Origin: Domibacillus tundrae
Lineage (GTDB): Bacteria > Bacillota > Bacilli > Bacillales > Domibacillaceae
Assembly: GCF_000970675.1 (NCBI RefSeq)
Contig: NZ_LAJA01000010.1
Location: forward strand, 1 to 64,000
Length of the DNA stretch: 64,000 bases
Direction: 5' to 3'
Made by a program: the position numbers and the translations under genes. Under the pieces are notes generated by a model. It did no database searches. It worked only from the letters and a program-made list of their open reading frames with translations, and had not been told where the DNA came from. Below are positions 1 through 8,678 of the stretch, in pieces. Position 1 is the first letter of the stretch. The number at the start of each line of letters is the position of its first letter.

Positions 1-20
1 ACAATGCGGGCTCGTTTTTT
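1..20 (+). terminator. Possible right arm of a truncated terminator
   Basis: A GC-rich stretch (GCGGGCTCG) is followed directly by six T residues, the look of the 3' half of a rho-independent terminator whose left arm lies before the window. It would end a plus-strand gene outside the window and may also serve the minus-strand permease that ends at 25. Confidence 0.3.
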
Positions 21-24
21 ACTT

Positions 25-1419
25 TCATTCCTTTGTATTCATCGAGCTGTGTTTTCTGCCATAGGCAAAATAAATAAGAAGCCCGATTAAAAACCAAATA
101 CCGCATGCAATCCAAGTATGGATGGAGAGCTGGCTCATTAAAAACAAGCATAGGAGGAATGAAATAATCGGTAAAACTGGAAAGAACGGTACTTTAAAGC
201 CGCCTGTTGGAATGTTTTTATTCTTTCTGAGGTAAACAATACCGATTGAAACGATTGTAAAAGCAATTAATGTGCCCATGTTCACTAATTCCGCCAATTT
301 AGACAAGGGAGTAAATCCCGCACAAAAAGCGATAAGGATTGAAAAGATCCACGTGTTTTTAACAGGCGTTTTATATTTTTCATTAAGCTCATACATCGCT
401 TTCGGCAGCAGGCCATCGCGGCCAAATGCATAAAGAAGCCGTGTGCCTCCATATAACATGACAAGGATAACTGTCACCATCCCGACAACAGCGCCGAGTG
501 AAATCACACCGGCTGCCCAATCCTGGTTGACAAGCTGCATAGCGAAGCTGACCGGGTTACTTACGTTCAAGCCTGTATAAGGAACAATACCGGTTAACAC
601 AAGTGAGACCGCGACGTAAAGCAATGTACAGATTAACAATGAGCCAATAATGCCAATCGGCAAATTGCGCTGCGGATTTTTTACTTCTTCCGCTGCTGAT
701 GAAACAGCATCAAATCCAAGGTAAGCAAAGAATACAAGCGCTGCTCCGCTCATCACACCACTTACGCCAAACGGCGCAAACGGCTGCCAGTTTGCAGGCT
801 CCACATAAAAAATTCCGACTCCGATAAATAAAAGAATAACTCCTACTTTAACGAATACCATGATCTTATTAAGATTGGCGGATTCCTGGATCCCGCGTGT
901 TAACAAGAAAGCAATGGCCAGCACAATCGCAACCGCTGGCAAGTTTACATACGTTCCCTCTGCGGGGTTAAAAGGACCCGAGATTGCTTCTGGAATGATG
1001 ATATTAAATCCTTCTAACAAAGCAGCTAAATAAGAAGACCAGCCAGTTGCGACCGCCGCAACGGCCAAGCCATATTCCAGCACCAGCGCCCAGCCCACTA
1101 ACCAAGCAACTAACTCCCCAAATACGATATATCCATACGTATAAGCACTGCCTGTTACGGGTACGGATGAAGCGAATTCTGAATAACACATACCCGCGAG
1201 CGCACAAACAATCGCAGCGATAACAAATGAAAAAACAATAGCTGGTCCTGAATGAGTCGCAGCTACTGTTCCAGGAAGGATAAATATACCGGTCCCAACA
1301 ATGGCGCCAACGCCAAGCAGCATTAAATCAAAGGCTCCTAATGTCTGCTTTAGCTGGTTTCGGCCATTGTTGTTCAGTAGTTCTTCGATATTCTTTTTTC
1401 TAAACAATACACTTTTCAT
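25..1419 (-). CDS. APC-family amino acid permease (YfnA/YhdG type)
   Basis: Predicted cytoplasmic-membrane transporter of the amino acid-polyamine-organocation superfamily, 464 residues with about 12 hydrophobic segments. The N-terminal helix motif GAIVGTGIFILPG is the substrate-binding unwound helix 1 of the cationic amino acid transporter group, and FFAYLGFDAVSSAAEEVKNP is the typical helix 6 to loop region. Closest by memory are B. subtilis YfnA and YhdG. The start ATG at 1419 has GAGGG seven bases upstream. It is transcribed alone towards the window edge. Substrate is not readable from sequence; a neutral or branched-chain amino acid or a cationic one are all possible. Confidence 0.9.
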   Translation of the reverse strand: MKSVLFRKKNIEELLNNNGRNQLKQTLGAFDLMLLGVGAIVGTGIFILPGTVAATHSGPAIVFSFVIAAIVCALAGMCYSEFASSVPVTGSAYTYGYIVFGELVAWLVGWALVLEYGLAVAAVATGWSSYLAALLEGFNIIIPEAISGPFNPAEGTYVNLPAVAIVLAIAFLLTRGIQESANLNKIMVFVKVGVILLFIGVGIFYVEPANWQPFAPFGVSGVMSGAALVFFAYLGFDAVSSAAEEVKNPQRNLPIGIIGSLLICTLLYVAVSLVLTGIVPYTGLNVSNPVSFAMQLVNQDWAAGVISLGAVVGMVTVILVMLYGGTRLLYAFGRDGLLPKAMYELNEKYKTPVKNTWIFSILIAFCAGFTPLSKLAELVNMGTLIAFTIVSIGIVYLRKNKNIPTGGFKVPFFPVLPIISFLLCLFLMSQLSIHTWIACGIWFLIGLLIYFAYGRKHSSMNTKE

Positions 1420-1686
1420 GATTAGCCCTCATTCTTTTTAAAAACATGTAGAAAATTCTATACGTTTTTTTTTTAAAGGTCAAATACTTTTTGTCGATTT
1501 ATGACTAATTTTGTCGAATGATGAGATGTTTTTCAAATCACATTGAGAATTAGAGGCAAAAATAGTGTATGCAGATTGGCGCATATTATCCTTGATATGA
1601 ACGAGCTATTTTCGAAAGCTAATAAGTGTTTAACGATGAGAAATACACTTTTCGATTTTAACTATATTTTCATAAGTACATATTGA

Positions 1687-1715
1687 AAAACTCCAGAGCT
1701 GTCTTCTGGAGTTTT
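1687..1715 (-). terminator. Rho-independent terminator of the decayed permease gene
   Basis: An 11-bp stem AAAACTCCAGA/TCTGGAGTTTT (1687-1697 with 1705-1715) has a 7-base loop. Read on the minus strand it is followed by a T-run, and it sits 13 bases past the stop of the minus-strand pseudogene. The remaining interval 1420-1686 holds the upstream region of the permease; nothing else could be supported there. Confidence 0.8.
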
Positions 1716-1727
1716 CCCTTCTATCTA

Positions 1728-2340
1728 TTAAAGCGCGTCTTTAATGACTTTCTTAAAGTACAGCACGGAAAGAATACCGAAAATATGTGTACACGAGCAT
1801 CACAATCAGCATCGGCGCCCAGAGTAGAGCTCGCCGCCGAAGAAAAACTAGCCGGATTTGATAGCGAAATAGCTGTGAAGCAGTCCTGCTACGAGCGAAA
1901 TGCCGAAGTTAAACAGCTGCTTCAATTGAATGCTTTTCAGCAGATCTCCTTGGGTAAACCCAAGCTTGCGTAAAATGGTGCAGCTGCTTTTTTCTGCTCA
2001 CTTTCGTCCATCTGTTTAAAGTAAAGAATGCAGCCTGAGGCCTAAAAATCCGACAATAAACATAATCAGCCCCATGTTTTGTTTTTTGCATGCTGCTCAT
2101 ATCCAGCTGAGAAAATTGCTGGCTGCCGGTAAAGGCCGTCTCTTTAAATACGTCGTTCGCTTCTTCTATCTGTGCGTCATCGGTCAGCTCCAGCCCGATG
2201 TAGAGGGAAGACTCTTTTTGAATAGCTGGATCTGCATTCTTTTCAACTGGTTAAACACAGAGTCATCTACTTCAATTAACAGCACTTTAAACAATCCATT
2301 CACCACACTTTTAATTTCCTTTTTCTTTCATTTGATCGAA
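1728..2340 (-). pseudogene. Remnant of a BceB-type (FtsX family) ABC transporter permease
   Basis: Reading the minus strand across frames recovers a continuous BceB/YxdM-like C-terminus. The pieces are KNADPAIQKESSLYIGLELT, then MGLIMFIVGFLGL, GCILYFKQMDESEQKK, TILRKLGFTQGDLLKSIQLK, FNFGISLVAGLLHSYFAIKS and finally LSVLYFKKVIKDAL followed by TAA at 1728-1730. At least three frameshifts and an in-frame TAG (after AIKSG) separate the pieces. Only about the last third of a normal 600-650 residue permease is present; the N-terminal part and the ATPase partner are missing. BceAB-type transporters confer peptide antibiotic resistance, so this is a lost resistance module. Its own terminator is still intact. 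Confidence 0.8.
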
Positions 2341-2365
2341 AGAAATCCAATTAGGCGACTATGGG

Positions 2366-3448
2366 TTATGCTTCATTTGTTACTTGAAAGGAACAGCTAT
2401 CTTTATCGACGCCATTCACTAGAATCGTAAGAGTATGCCCGCCAATGTAGTGGGTCCGGGTTGTCATATTGCGGAAAGACTGAGTGCGGCTGTATGTTTT
2501 GGACTGTCCACCTGTTAAGAAAGTGTCCGCAAGCTGAAAAATTTTCCGGCTCGGCCGGCCGCTTTTTTTCATATAATCAATCGCGTATTCGATTCGAGCC
2601 TTTGTGTCGACGGAAGCGTATAGTTCCACCGAAAAGTGCAAGGCACCGCCAATTGCGATCGAATTTGTTTCTACAGATAAGCAGCGGACAGACACATTCT
2701 TGCTGCTTGGATAGCCGAATAGGTGCAGAATATCGGGGTTTCCCTGTTTCAGAAGCGTGCGGGAGGCATGCCGTAAAATCCAGTCTGTGTGATGGTTGTG
2801 GCCATGTCGTTGCCTGATCAGCTCAATCAAGCATTCCGGATGGGTCTTGGATATATCGTTTAAATGATTGGCAACGCTTTTGCGCACATACAAAGAAGGA
2901 TCTTCCAGCAGTGGCTCCAGCAGTGGAAAAAGGGGGGAGGGATCTTCCTTAAATAATGGAATAGATTGTCCCCAAGGAAGCCGCGGCCGGGCTCCCTCAC
3001 TGGCCAGGCGCCGAATATGTTCATTGTCGCTTTTTATCCACTGTTTCATTTGTGCAAGCATACGGTCTGGATCCATTAACAGAAAAGGGCGTACGGCAAA
3101 CTCAGAAGTAGAATGCACTGTAAGTTCAGCTAGTGCACCTATGGATTCTTCCCAATGATTCAGCCCATACTTCTCTACGTAATCGGGAAAAATAATCCCT
3201 GTGAGCCCTTGGAAATGAGGAGCCGCTTTTTTTAAAATTGACAGTGCTTCATCGTAAGGCTTATCCATTCCAATGTAAAGCGCGGACGATAGCCGGCGAA
3301 CACGCTGTTTAAACGCAAGAGCCGCCCAATCGTTTTCATACGTATGATTCAAAAAGCGCTGGCGTTGAAACGAAGTGTCATATTGTTCAAAAATAGCTGC
3401 TAATGACTCTACAAATGCCTGATTGAATAAATCCTTTAAGTCTGCCAT
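2366..3448 (-). CDS. DNA alkylation repair protein, AlkC type (HEAT-like repeats)
   Basis: Predicted DNA glycosylase of 360 residues. Roughly residues 1-240 are helical repeats of the AlkC/AlkD kind (for instance SLYVRKSVANHLNDISKTHP, a HEAT unit). Residues about 255-355 look beta-rich and end in HTLTILVNG, like the Ig-like C-terminal domain of longer AlkC proteins. AlkC enzymes excise positively charged bases such as 3-methyladenine. The start ATG at 3448 has a GAGGTGA ribosome binding site. The gene is monocistronic between a terminator upstream and the BceB remnant downstream. Family assignment is firm, the exact lesion specificity is inference. Confidence 0.8.
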   Translation of the reverse strand: MADLKDLFNQAFVESLAAIFEQYDTSFQRQRFLNHTYENDWAALAFKQRVRRLSSALYIGMDKPYDEALSILKKAAPHFQGLTGIIFPDYVEKYGLNHWEESIGALAELTVHSTSEFAVRPFLLMDPDRMLAQMKQWIKSDNEHIRRLASEGARPRLPWGQSIPLFKEDPSPLFPLLEPLLEDPSLYVRKSVANHLNDISKTHPECLIELIRQRHGHNHHTDWILRHASRTLLKQGNPDILHLFGYPSSKNVSVRCLSVETNSIAIGGALHFSVELYASVDTKARIEYAIDYMKKSGRPSRKIFQLADTFLTGGQSKTYSRTQSFRNMTTRTHYIGGHTLTILVNGVDKDSCSFQVTNEA

Positions 3449-3504
3449 GTGCTCACCTCTTTTTCATAAGTATACCACATGAAGGGAATGTATGTTTGCG
3501 TAAA

Positions 3505-3533
3505 TGAAAAACCGTTCCTCATAAAGGAACGGT
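3505..3533 (-). terminator. Terminator downstream of the flavin oxidoreductase
   Basis: ACCGTTCC (3511-3518) pairs with GGAACGGT (3526-3533). On the minus strand the hairpin is followed by TTTTTC. It would end minus-strand transcripts coming from the gene at 3863-5299 after they pass the repeat, and isolates the AlkC gene. Confidence 0.7.
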
Positions 3534-3580
3534 CAGGCTGTTGACAAAGTTGGCAGCTTTTTTTGAAAAGTGCCGATAGG

Positions 3581-3700
3581 TGGAGCCAGCCGGACTTCGC
3601 TTTTCACGGGCGTGCGGACGGCGTGCTTCCTCGCCGCTTCGCGTCTGCGGGATCACGCCCTATCCACTGTTCCCGTAGGAGTCTGCGTCCGGCAGGCTTC
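3581..3700. repeat. Degenerate Bacillaceae-type intergenic repeat element
   Basis: A non-coding GC-rich block inside an otherwise AT-rich 414-base gap. It is bounded by an 11-bp inverted repeat with one mismatch, GCCAGCCGGAC (3585-3595) and GTCCGGCAGGC (3687-3697). Its interior (CGCGTCTGCGGGATCAC, then CTGTTCCCGTAGGAGTCTGC) resembles from memory a repeat of about 120-200 bp scattered in intergenic regions of many Bacillus-related genomes. No open reading frame with a plausible start occupies it. The identity needs a genome-wide search; what is seen directly is the inverted repeat and the base composition shift. Confidence 0.55.
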
Positions 3701-3862
3701 ACCAAGTGGTTTGACAAGCCGCGCGCCCGCCGCCTTTTTGGCTCCCATTTAAAAGTAGCAAACGAAACCTCTCTCCCTTCCGTTCACTGTAGAGAGCAAA
3801 GAAATACTTATTTTTCTACACTCTGACACATGATTTCTCATATGCTTCGACTTAAAGTTATA

Positions 3863-5299
3863 TTACTGTGCTTTTGCCGGCACATTTGCTTTTGACCATA
3901 CGCCGGTAAATTCGTGTTCATTGTAAGCAAAAAAGTTTTTTAGGTTTTCTTCACGATTGTCTAAAAACAGCTGATCCGCTATTTCCGAGACGAGCTTGGG
4001 CACGCCATATCGCATGCCTGAGAGAGCCGAAGCGGAAATGCCGCTGTTAATAAGAGCCGAATAATTAAAAGCAAATAAACCGCGGATCTTTTTTTCTCCC
4101 TCCTCACTTCTGCCCGTATAAGCAAAACCGGGTGTAAGGTACGGATGTGCATCAAGCAGATGAGACGCTTCTTCTACGGGTGCCTTGTAGCGGTCACTCC
4201 AGCGGGCAATATGCTGCTCTACCAGCTTTAATTCCGGCCGCAGAGCAGGATCAGTTACAAGTCCTGTGCTGATAATTAAAAAATCAAACATAAATGTACC
4301 TTTTGGTGTTGTCACAATGGCCCCATTTTCAGAAGCTTTCACATCAAGCCATGGAGAAGACAGGTGAAGGTGAAAGCCGGGCCAGGCTGCCGCGCGTTCA
4401 AACGTGTCATTGGTTGGCGGCTGATTATGCTTGAAAAAGTGGCGGATCGCCGCATATTTATCCGCATCTGACAAAGACGGGAACCGTTCGATCATGCCGG
4501 AGACTTCCATTTGACGAATCGGATTTACGCGTGGCATTTCGTTGCGGCGGATAAAAATATGCGCTTCTGCTACGCCTTCGGACAGGGCAAAATTTGCATT
4601 ATCAAATGCAGAAGCACCGCCGCCAAGCACCGCTGCTTTTTTTCCTTTTAAGGAGTTAAAATTGATTGTTTCAGATGTGTGGGCGTATATGTGACGCGGC
4701 AAGCTGTCAGAAATCATGGGCGGGACATGCCACTCGCCGCCGCCTTGAATGCCGGTCGCTAAAACGACTTTTCGTGCTAAAAGCGTAGGAGAAGGAGCGC
4801 CTGAACCTCCAATGTGCAGACGGTAAATTCCGTCGTCGCCGGGTTCCAAAAGATTTAGCTTCACTTCATTAACGACAGGCAGGTTAAGGACATTCCGATA
4901 CCAGCGTAAATAATTCATCCAGTCGCCTCGTGGAATTTTATCGATGGCTTCCCAGCCTTCAGCTCCATGCTGCGCCTCCCACCATGAGCGGAACGTCAAC
5001 GAAGGAATCCCCAGGTCAATAGAGGTTAAATGTTTCGGCGTTCGGAGTGTCATCATCCGTGCATACGTGACCCACGGTCCTTCTAACCCTTCACTGTTTT
5101 CATCAATGATGAGAATATTTGAAACCCGCTCACGCAATAAACCGAAAGCTGCACCTAATCCGCTTTGACCGCCGCCAACAATGACAACATCGTAAACATG
5201 TCCGTCTGGATGACTGACAGGCTGCGACCAGTCAGGTCCTCCGAAGGCAAGGTAAGAAAGATCTGTTTTGATTTGTTTGTTTAAAGTATCTAGGCTCAA
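3863..5299 (-). CDS. FAD/NAD(P)-binding monooxygenase-like oxidoreductase
   Basis: Predicted soluble flavoprotein of 478 residues. A first Rossmann fold carries VVIVGGGQSGLGAA near residue 40 (FAD) and a second carries AAVLGGGASAFDNA near residue 225 (NAD(P)H). This order is that of flavin-containing monooxygenase-like and SidA/CzcO-like enzymes, a group that also includes HpyO-type urate hydroxylases. The start is a TTG at 5299 with GGAAGG seven bases upstream. No neighbour points to a substrate, so the reaction stays open. Confidence 0.75.
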   Translation of the reverse strand: MSLDTLNKQIKTDLSYLAFGGPDWSQPVSHPDGHVYDVVIVGGGQSGLGAAFGLLRERVSNILIIDENSEGLEGPWVTYARMMTLRTPKHLTSIDLGIPSLTFRSWWEAQHGAEGWEAIDKIPRGDWMNYLRWYRNVLNLPVVNEVKLNLLEPGDDGIYRLHIGGSGAPSPTLLARKVVLATGIQGGGEWHVPPMISDSLPRHIYAHTSETINFNSLKGKKAAVLGGGASAFDNANFALSEGVAEAHIFIRRNEMPRVNPIRQMEVSGMIERFPSLSDADKYAAIRHFFKHNQPPTNDTFERAAAWPGFHLHLSSPWLDVKASENGAIVTTPKGTFMFDFLIISTGLVTDPALRPELKLVEQHIARWSDRYKAPVEEASHLLDAHPYLTPGFAYTGRSEEGEKKIRGLFAFNYSALINSGISASALSGMRYGVPKLVSEIADQLFLDNREENLKNFFAYNEHEFTGVWSKANVPAKAQ

Positions 5300-5536
5300 G
5301 ATGTTTCCTTCCTTTCAAAAGGTCTATTTAATGTAAAGCGTCAGTGCTTATTTAGACTATATTTTAATGCGCAGACGAGTATATGTTACTTTTTATGACA
5401 CTCCAGGTTACTTGATTATACATTATCATGTATGAGAAATAATTGCTTGTATGTTTTATCTGAACTTACTTTTTTTATTTGTTTATAATCACTATTAAAT
5501 CTTTTTTTTCGTCCATATGTATTTATTGCTAGATAA

Positions 5537-5574
5537 AAAAAGCTAAACACAATTAAGATGTGTTTAGCTTTTTT
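5537..5574 (-). terminator. Terminator of the MFS-HlyD gene
   Basis: AAGCTAAACAC and GTGTTTAGCTT form a stem with a 9-base loop, with A-runs on one side and T-runs on the other, so it can work on both strands. It lies 40 bases past the stop at 5614. The rest of the gap 5300-5536 is AT-rich and must contain the promoter of the minus-strand flavoprotein; no confident boxes were assigned. Confidence 0.8.
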
Positions 5575-5613
5575 AAAATGTAAATTTTGCTCTAGATGAT
5601 TATAACGAAAAGA

Positions 5614-7875
5614 TTATAACGAAATTTTCACTTCAGCGTTCATTCCTGGGAGGACTTTGGCAGATGGATTTTGAAGAGAGATTTTCACGGGCACTTTTTG
5701 TGTTACTTTTGTGTAATTAGCGCTTGCGCTTTGCGGCAGCACAGAAAAAACAGAGTTGGCTGCATAGCCAATTTCTACAATCGTTCCTTTAAAAGTGGTT
5801 TCCTTGTCTCCGTCAACTGTAATATCAACGCTATCGCCTTTTTCAACATCCTGCAGGTCTGTTTCTTTAATATTGGCAGTGATATAAAGATGATCCATAT
5901 CGGCTGTTTGAGCGAGCGCTTCGCCCGCCTGAACGAGTTGGCCATTCATCGCTTCGTTTTTAATAATAGTGCCTTTCATCAATGAAGTAACAGAAAGCGC
6001 CTGTTCTGAGTCTGTTACTTTGCCGACTGCTGCATTCTGGGCAATAGTGCTGCCTTCATGTAATGTCCAGTCAGTCAGCTTTCCAGAAGCTGGTGCTGTA
6101 ATTTGGGCCATGTCAGCCGCCACTTTTGCGTCATCTGTTTTAACGAAATGTTCAGCTTCATAATAGTAATATACGCCTCCAAATACGAGACCGACTAAGA
6201 CGATCATTCCAATAATATTGAACATGATTAATCGCTTCATTTGTTTTGCTTCTCCCTTTATCGTTTTGATGTTTGTTGATATTACATCCTGGCGCATCTC
6301 TTTTTGTACAAGAGACCGTCCTTTTCCAGTTACTGCTTTGCCAACTGACGCCACAGTCATCACGATGCCCAGTAATACCATCATGGAAAATAAATCGTGA
6401 TAAGCATGGAGAACAGCGGTTTTGCGGGCATTTACAACAATAGAAAGAGCTGTTGAATTTTTTGCTTCTGCCAAAGAAAGACCACTGTGCACAAGGTGCT
6501 GGACTGAGGCAGCCATTTCCCGTTGAACTTCTGGGTCCAGTTGATTGACCTGTCCTCTTACATGTTCATAGTGAATAGCATTCATTCGATACAAAAACCA
6601 GCCGAGAAGGGGCGCACCAATCGCACCGATAAAGTTCCGGACTGTATGAAGAGCAGCAGAACGCAGCGTTGCTTTATGAATATCACCGGCAAGGGCCGTG
6701 CCAAGAGCTCCAGAGATCAAGACCATGCTGACTCCTCCGCCAAGACAAGCCATTTGGATATAAAGAGCATGCAAAGAAACGTCAGCACCAATGGTTTTCC
6801 ATTCCATACCGACAAAGACCACGAAAAGAGAGCCGATGATCCCTAATATTCCGGGTCCTGTTTTGTCATAAAGCAGCGTAGCAATAATACCCGATCCGAC
6901 GATTCCAGCGAAGAACCAAAGATAAAAATAAGCAAGGTAAGCAAAGGGAGGATTGATAACATTTACCAAAATTCCATTTGTGCCGGCAATGGCAATAATG
7001 AGAACGACGTGCGATGTGACGGCCATTATCATTCCGAAAATCGGCTTAGCTGCCCATAATGAGCGGATCGGTACTAAAGGATGTTCGATTCGATAGTCTG
7101 TGTAGATAAAGAATACGAGCAGCATAAAAGCTGCAAGCAGAAAAGGCCAAACATACAGTGAGCCAAAACCTTCCTGCTGCAGATGCGTAAGCGGACTTAC
7201 CAGCGCGATGACGATAAGGCTCAGCAGCAAAAGGCCTTTGCGATCAATCGGGTATTGATCAAGCTGTTCAGGCTTCTGATTTGGCAAAACGTTATATCCG
7301 ATCGAAAAACAAAAAAGAGAAGAAAGGATATTTAAGATAAACAGCCAGCGCCAGGAGTCGATGCTTAATGACACTGAACCAGCGAAAGCACCCACTGCAC
7401 TAGAACCAAATAATCCAGCAATCGCAAAAAATAAAAATAAGTTCCTGACTTTGTTCGGATAAGCCTTTAAGCTGACTGGAAGAATGGTTAAAAACAAAAT
7501 TCCTGCACTGAAGCCTTGAATGATTCGTCCAAAAGTAAGGGACAGGATATTCCAGGAAAAAAGGTCAATGACGGACCCGGCCAGAAAAATAAGAATAAAC
7601 GTTAAATAAGTTTTCCGAATGCCATATTTTCCTGAAAGAACTCTGCCCAGCGGGACACCGAGAGCAAAAGCTAAATTTGATGTAACAGAAGGCAAAAGCA
7701 AATCATGAGTGCTAAGCTGGAGACCATTTTGAATAATAACTTGATTCAGGATGTAAGAAAGATTGAGAAAATATTGAGGCCCAAAAGAAAACAACGTTAA
7801 CAGGGAGATGACAAGGTATTTAGGGACCCTTCCTTTTTTTGCGGGAACTGTTATTCCATCAAGCGGCTGACTCAT
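5614..7875 (-). CDS. MFS drug efflux pump fused to an HlyD/EmrA-type adaptor
   Basis: A 753-residue protein with two parts. Residues about 1-535 form an EmrB-like DHA2 (14-helix) major facilitator with PLGRVLSGKYGIRKTYL as the loop 2-3 motif. Residues about 545-753 form an EmrA-like membrane fusion protein: one transmembrane helix (IMFNIIGMIVLVGLVFGGVY), then VKTDDAKVAADMAQITAPAS, the lipoyl-like half motifs and a beta-barrel. Start at 7875 is chosen because AAAGGAGGAATCC precedes it; a longer reading to 7971 would run through the operator. A second in-frame ATG at 6240 (MKRLIMFNIIG) has its own AAAGGGAGA site eight bases away, so the adaptor may also be made separately. The MarR gene upstream is the likely regulator. 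Confidence 0.85.
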   Translation of the reverse strand: MSQPLDGITVPAKKGRVPKYLVISLLTLFSFGPQYFLNLSYILNQVIIQNGLQLSTHDLLLPSVTSNLAFALGVPLGRVLSGKYGIRKTYLTFILIFLAGSVIDLFSWNILSLTFGRIIQGFSAGILFLTILPVSLKAYPNKVRNLFLFFAIAGLFGSSAVGAFAGSVSLSIDSWRWLFILNILSSLFCFSIGYNVLPNQKPEQLDQYPIDRKGLLLLSLIVIALVSPLTHLQQEGFGSLYVWPFLLAAFMLLVFFIYTDYRIEHPLVPIRSLWAAKPIFGMIMAVTSHVVLIIAIAGTNGILVNVINPPFAYLAYFYLWFFAGIVGSGIIATLLYDKTGPGILGIIGSLFVVFVGMEWKTIGADVSLHALYIQMACLGGGVSMVLISGALGTALAGDIHKATLRSAALHTVRNFIGAIGAPLLGWFLYRMNAIHYEHVRGQVNQLDPEVQREMAASVQHLVHSGLSLAEAKNSTALSIVVNARKTAVLHAYHDLFSMMVLLGIVMTVASVGKAVTGKGRSLVQKEMRQDVISTNIKTIKGEAKQMKRLIMFNIIGMIVLVGLVFGGVYYYYEAEHFVKTDDAKVAADMAQITAPASGKLTDWTLHEGSTIAQNAAVGKVTDSEQALSVTSLMKGTIIKNEAMNGQLVQAGEALAQTADMDHLYITANIKETDLQDVEKGDSVDITVDGDKETTFKGTIVEIGYAANSVFSVLPQSASANYTKVTQKVPVKISLQNPSAKVLPGMNAEVKISL

Positions 7876-7969
7876 CTGGATTCCTCCTTTCATTTTAGAA
7901 AAATTGCACCTTAAGTATTCGAGGTGGAGTGTATAAAAAATAAAGCAAAACCCACAACTTGTATTATGC

Positions 7970-7988
7970 AACTTGTATTATACAAGTT
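7970..7988. promoter_or_regulatory. Likely MarR operator before the efflux gene
   Basis: A perfect inverted repeat AACTTGTA-TTA-TACAAGTT, preceded by a direct copy of AACTTGTATTAT at 7956-7967. It lies about 95-113 bases upstream of the efflux start. The core CTTGTATTAT recurs upstream of the MarR gene, which supports a shared binding site. Confidence 0.65.
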
Positions 7989-8058
7989 AGATCGAATAAA
8001 TCAAGAAAATTTTTTTGTATGAACATTAAAAAGCGGGTATAAGAGAATGGAAAAGAAA

Positions 8059-8093
8059 AAACCCGAAAAATGTGAACCTGTTTCTCCGGGTTT
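8059..8093 (-). terminator. Possible terminator after the MarR gene
   Basis: AAACCCG and CGGGTTT pair across a 21-base loop and the minus strand continues with T-rich sequence. The stem is short, so readthrough into the efflux gene is plausible. Confidence 0.4.
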
Positions 8094-8130
8094 GCTTTCA
8101 AATAACCTTTTTGTTGTGCTGTAACGGGCG

Positions 8131-8556
8131 TTACGTTCTCCACGCTTTGAAATCCTGATTCAGGCGTGTTAAATTTTCCGCCAGTGTCAGCCGCTCTTCT
8201 TCTGACCAATTATGAAGGATTTCATTGTACACGTTATATCGGGCTTGTTGTACTTTTTGGAGAATACTTTGTCCTTCAGGCGATATTTCAATTAGGCTGA
8301 TCCGTCCATTTTGAGGATCCGGAAACCGTTCAATCAATTTTTTTGTTTCCAGTACGGCGACCTGCCTGCTTGCAGTGGAAAGATTAAGTTTTAATTTTTC
8401 AGCGAGGATATTGATGGCTAATGGTCCATGCTTCTCCATTTCGCTCAATAATAAATATTCAGAACGGTCCATTCTTCCGAGCTGTGGGCTGTGGGTTGTC
8501 GTTAAACGGACCAGCAGCGCAATTTCATATTCGATAGAACGCAGCGGGTTGCTCAT
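8131..8556 (-). CDS. MarR-family transcriptional regulator
   Basis: A 141-residue winged-helix repressor. The recognition region AINILAEKLKLNLSTASRQVAVLETKKLIER is followed by the wing DPQNGRISLIEISPEG, the MarR signature. The ATG at 8556 has GGGAGAC upstream. It precedes the MFS-HlyD gene on the same strand, and CTTGTATTAT-containing inverted repeats lie before both genes, so it probably represses itself and the pump until a toxic ligand binds. Confidence 0.9.
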   Translation of the reverse strand: MSNPLRSIEYEIALLVRLTTTHSPQLGRMDRSEYLLLSEMEKHGPLAINILAEKLKLNLSTASRQVAVLETKKLIERFPDPQNGRISLIEISPEGQSILQKVQQARYNVYNEILHNWSEEERLTLAENLTRLNQDFKAWRT

Positions 8557-8583
8557 TTTTTAGTCTCCCTTTTAAAGTCCATA

Positions 8584-8604
8584 TACAAGACATTATTTCT
8601 TGTA
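8584..8604. promoter_or_regulatory. Likely MarR operator before its own gene
   Basis: Inverted repeat TACAAGA-N7-TCTTGTA, 28 to 48 bases upstream of the regulator start, with TTCTTGTATTATTATG matching the site before the efflux gene. Confidence 0.55.
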
Positions 8605-8678
8605 TTATTATGTTTTAGACAGGCTCTGGTCAATGGTTAATGGTGATTAAATATCTGCTTTGAAAAGGAAGTTTAAAC

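Noticed and set aside
1683-2430. Plus-strand open frames over the BceB remnant and the AlkC 3' end
   Set aside because: No ribosome binding sites or family features; the minus-strand reading explains the sequence.
3563-3826. Plus-strand frames of 60-90 codons across the GC-rich repeat
   Set aside because: Arg/Ser-rich low-complexity translations caused by the repeat's composition; no start signal.
7876-7971. N-terminal extension of the MFS-HlyD protein (MHNTSCG...)
   Set aside because: It would run through the MarR operator, and the ATG at 7875 has a far better ribosome binding site.
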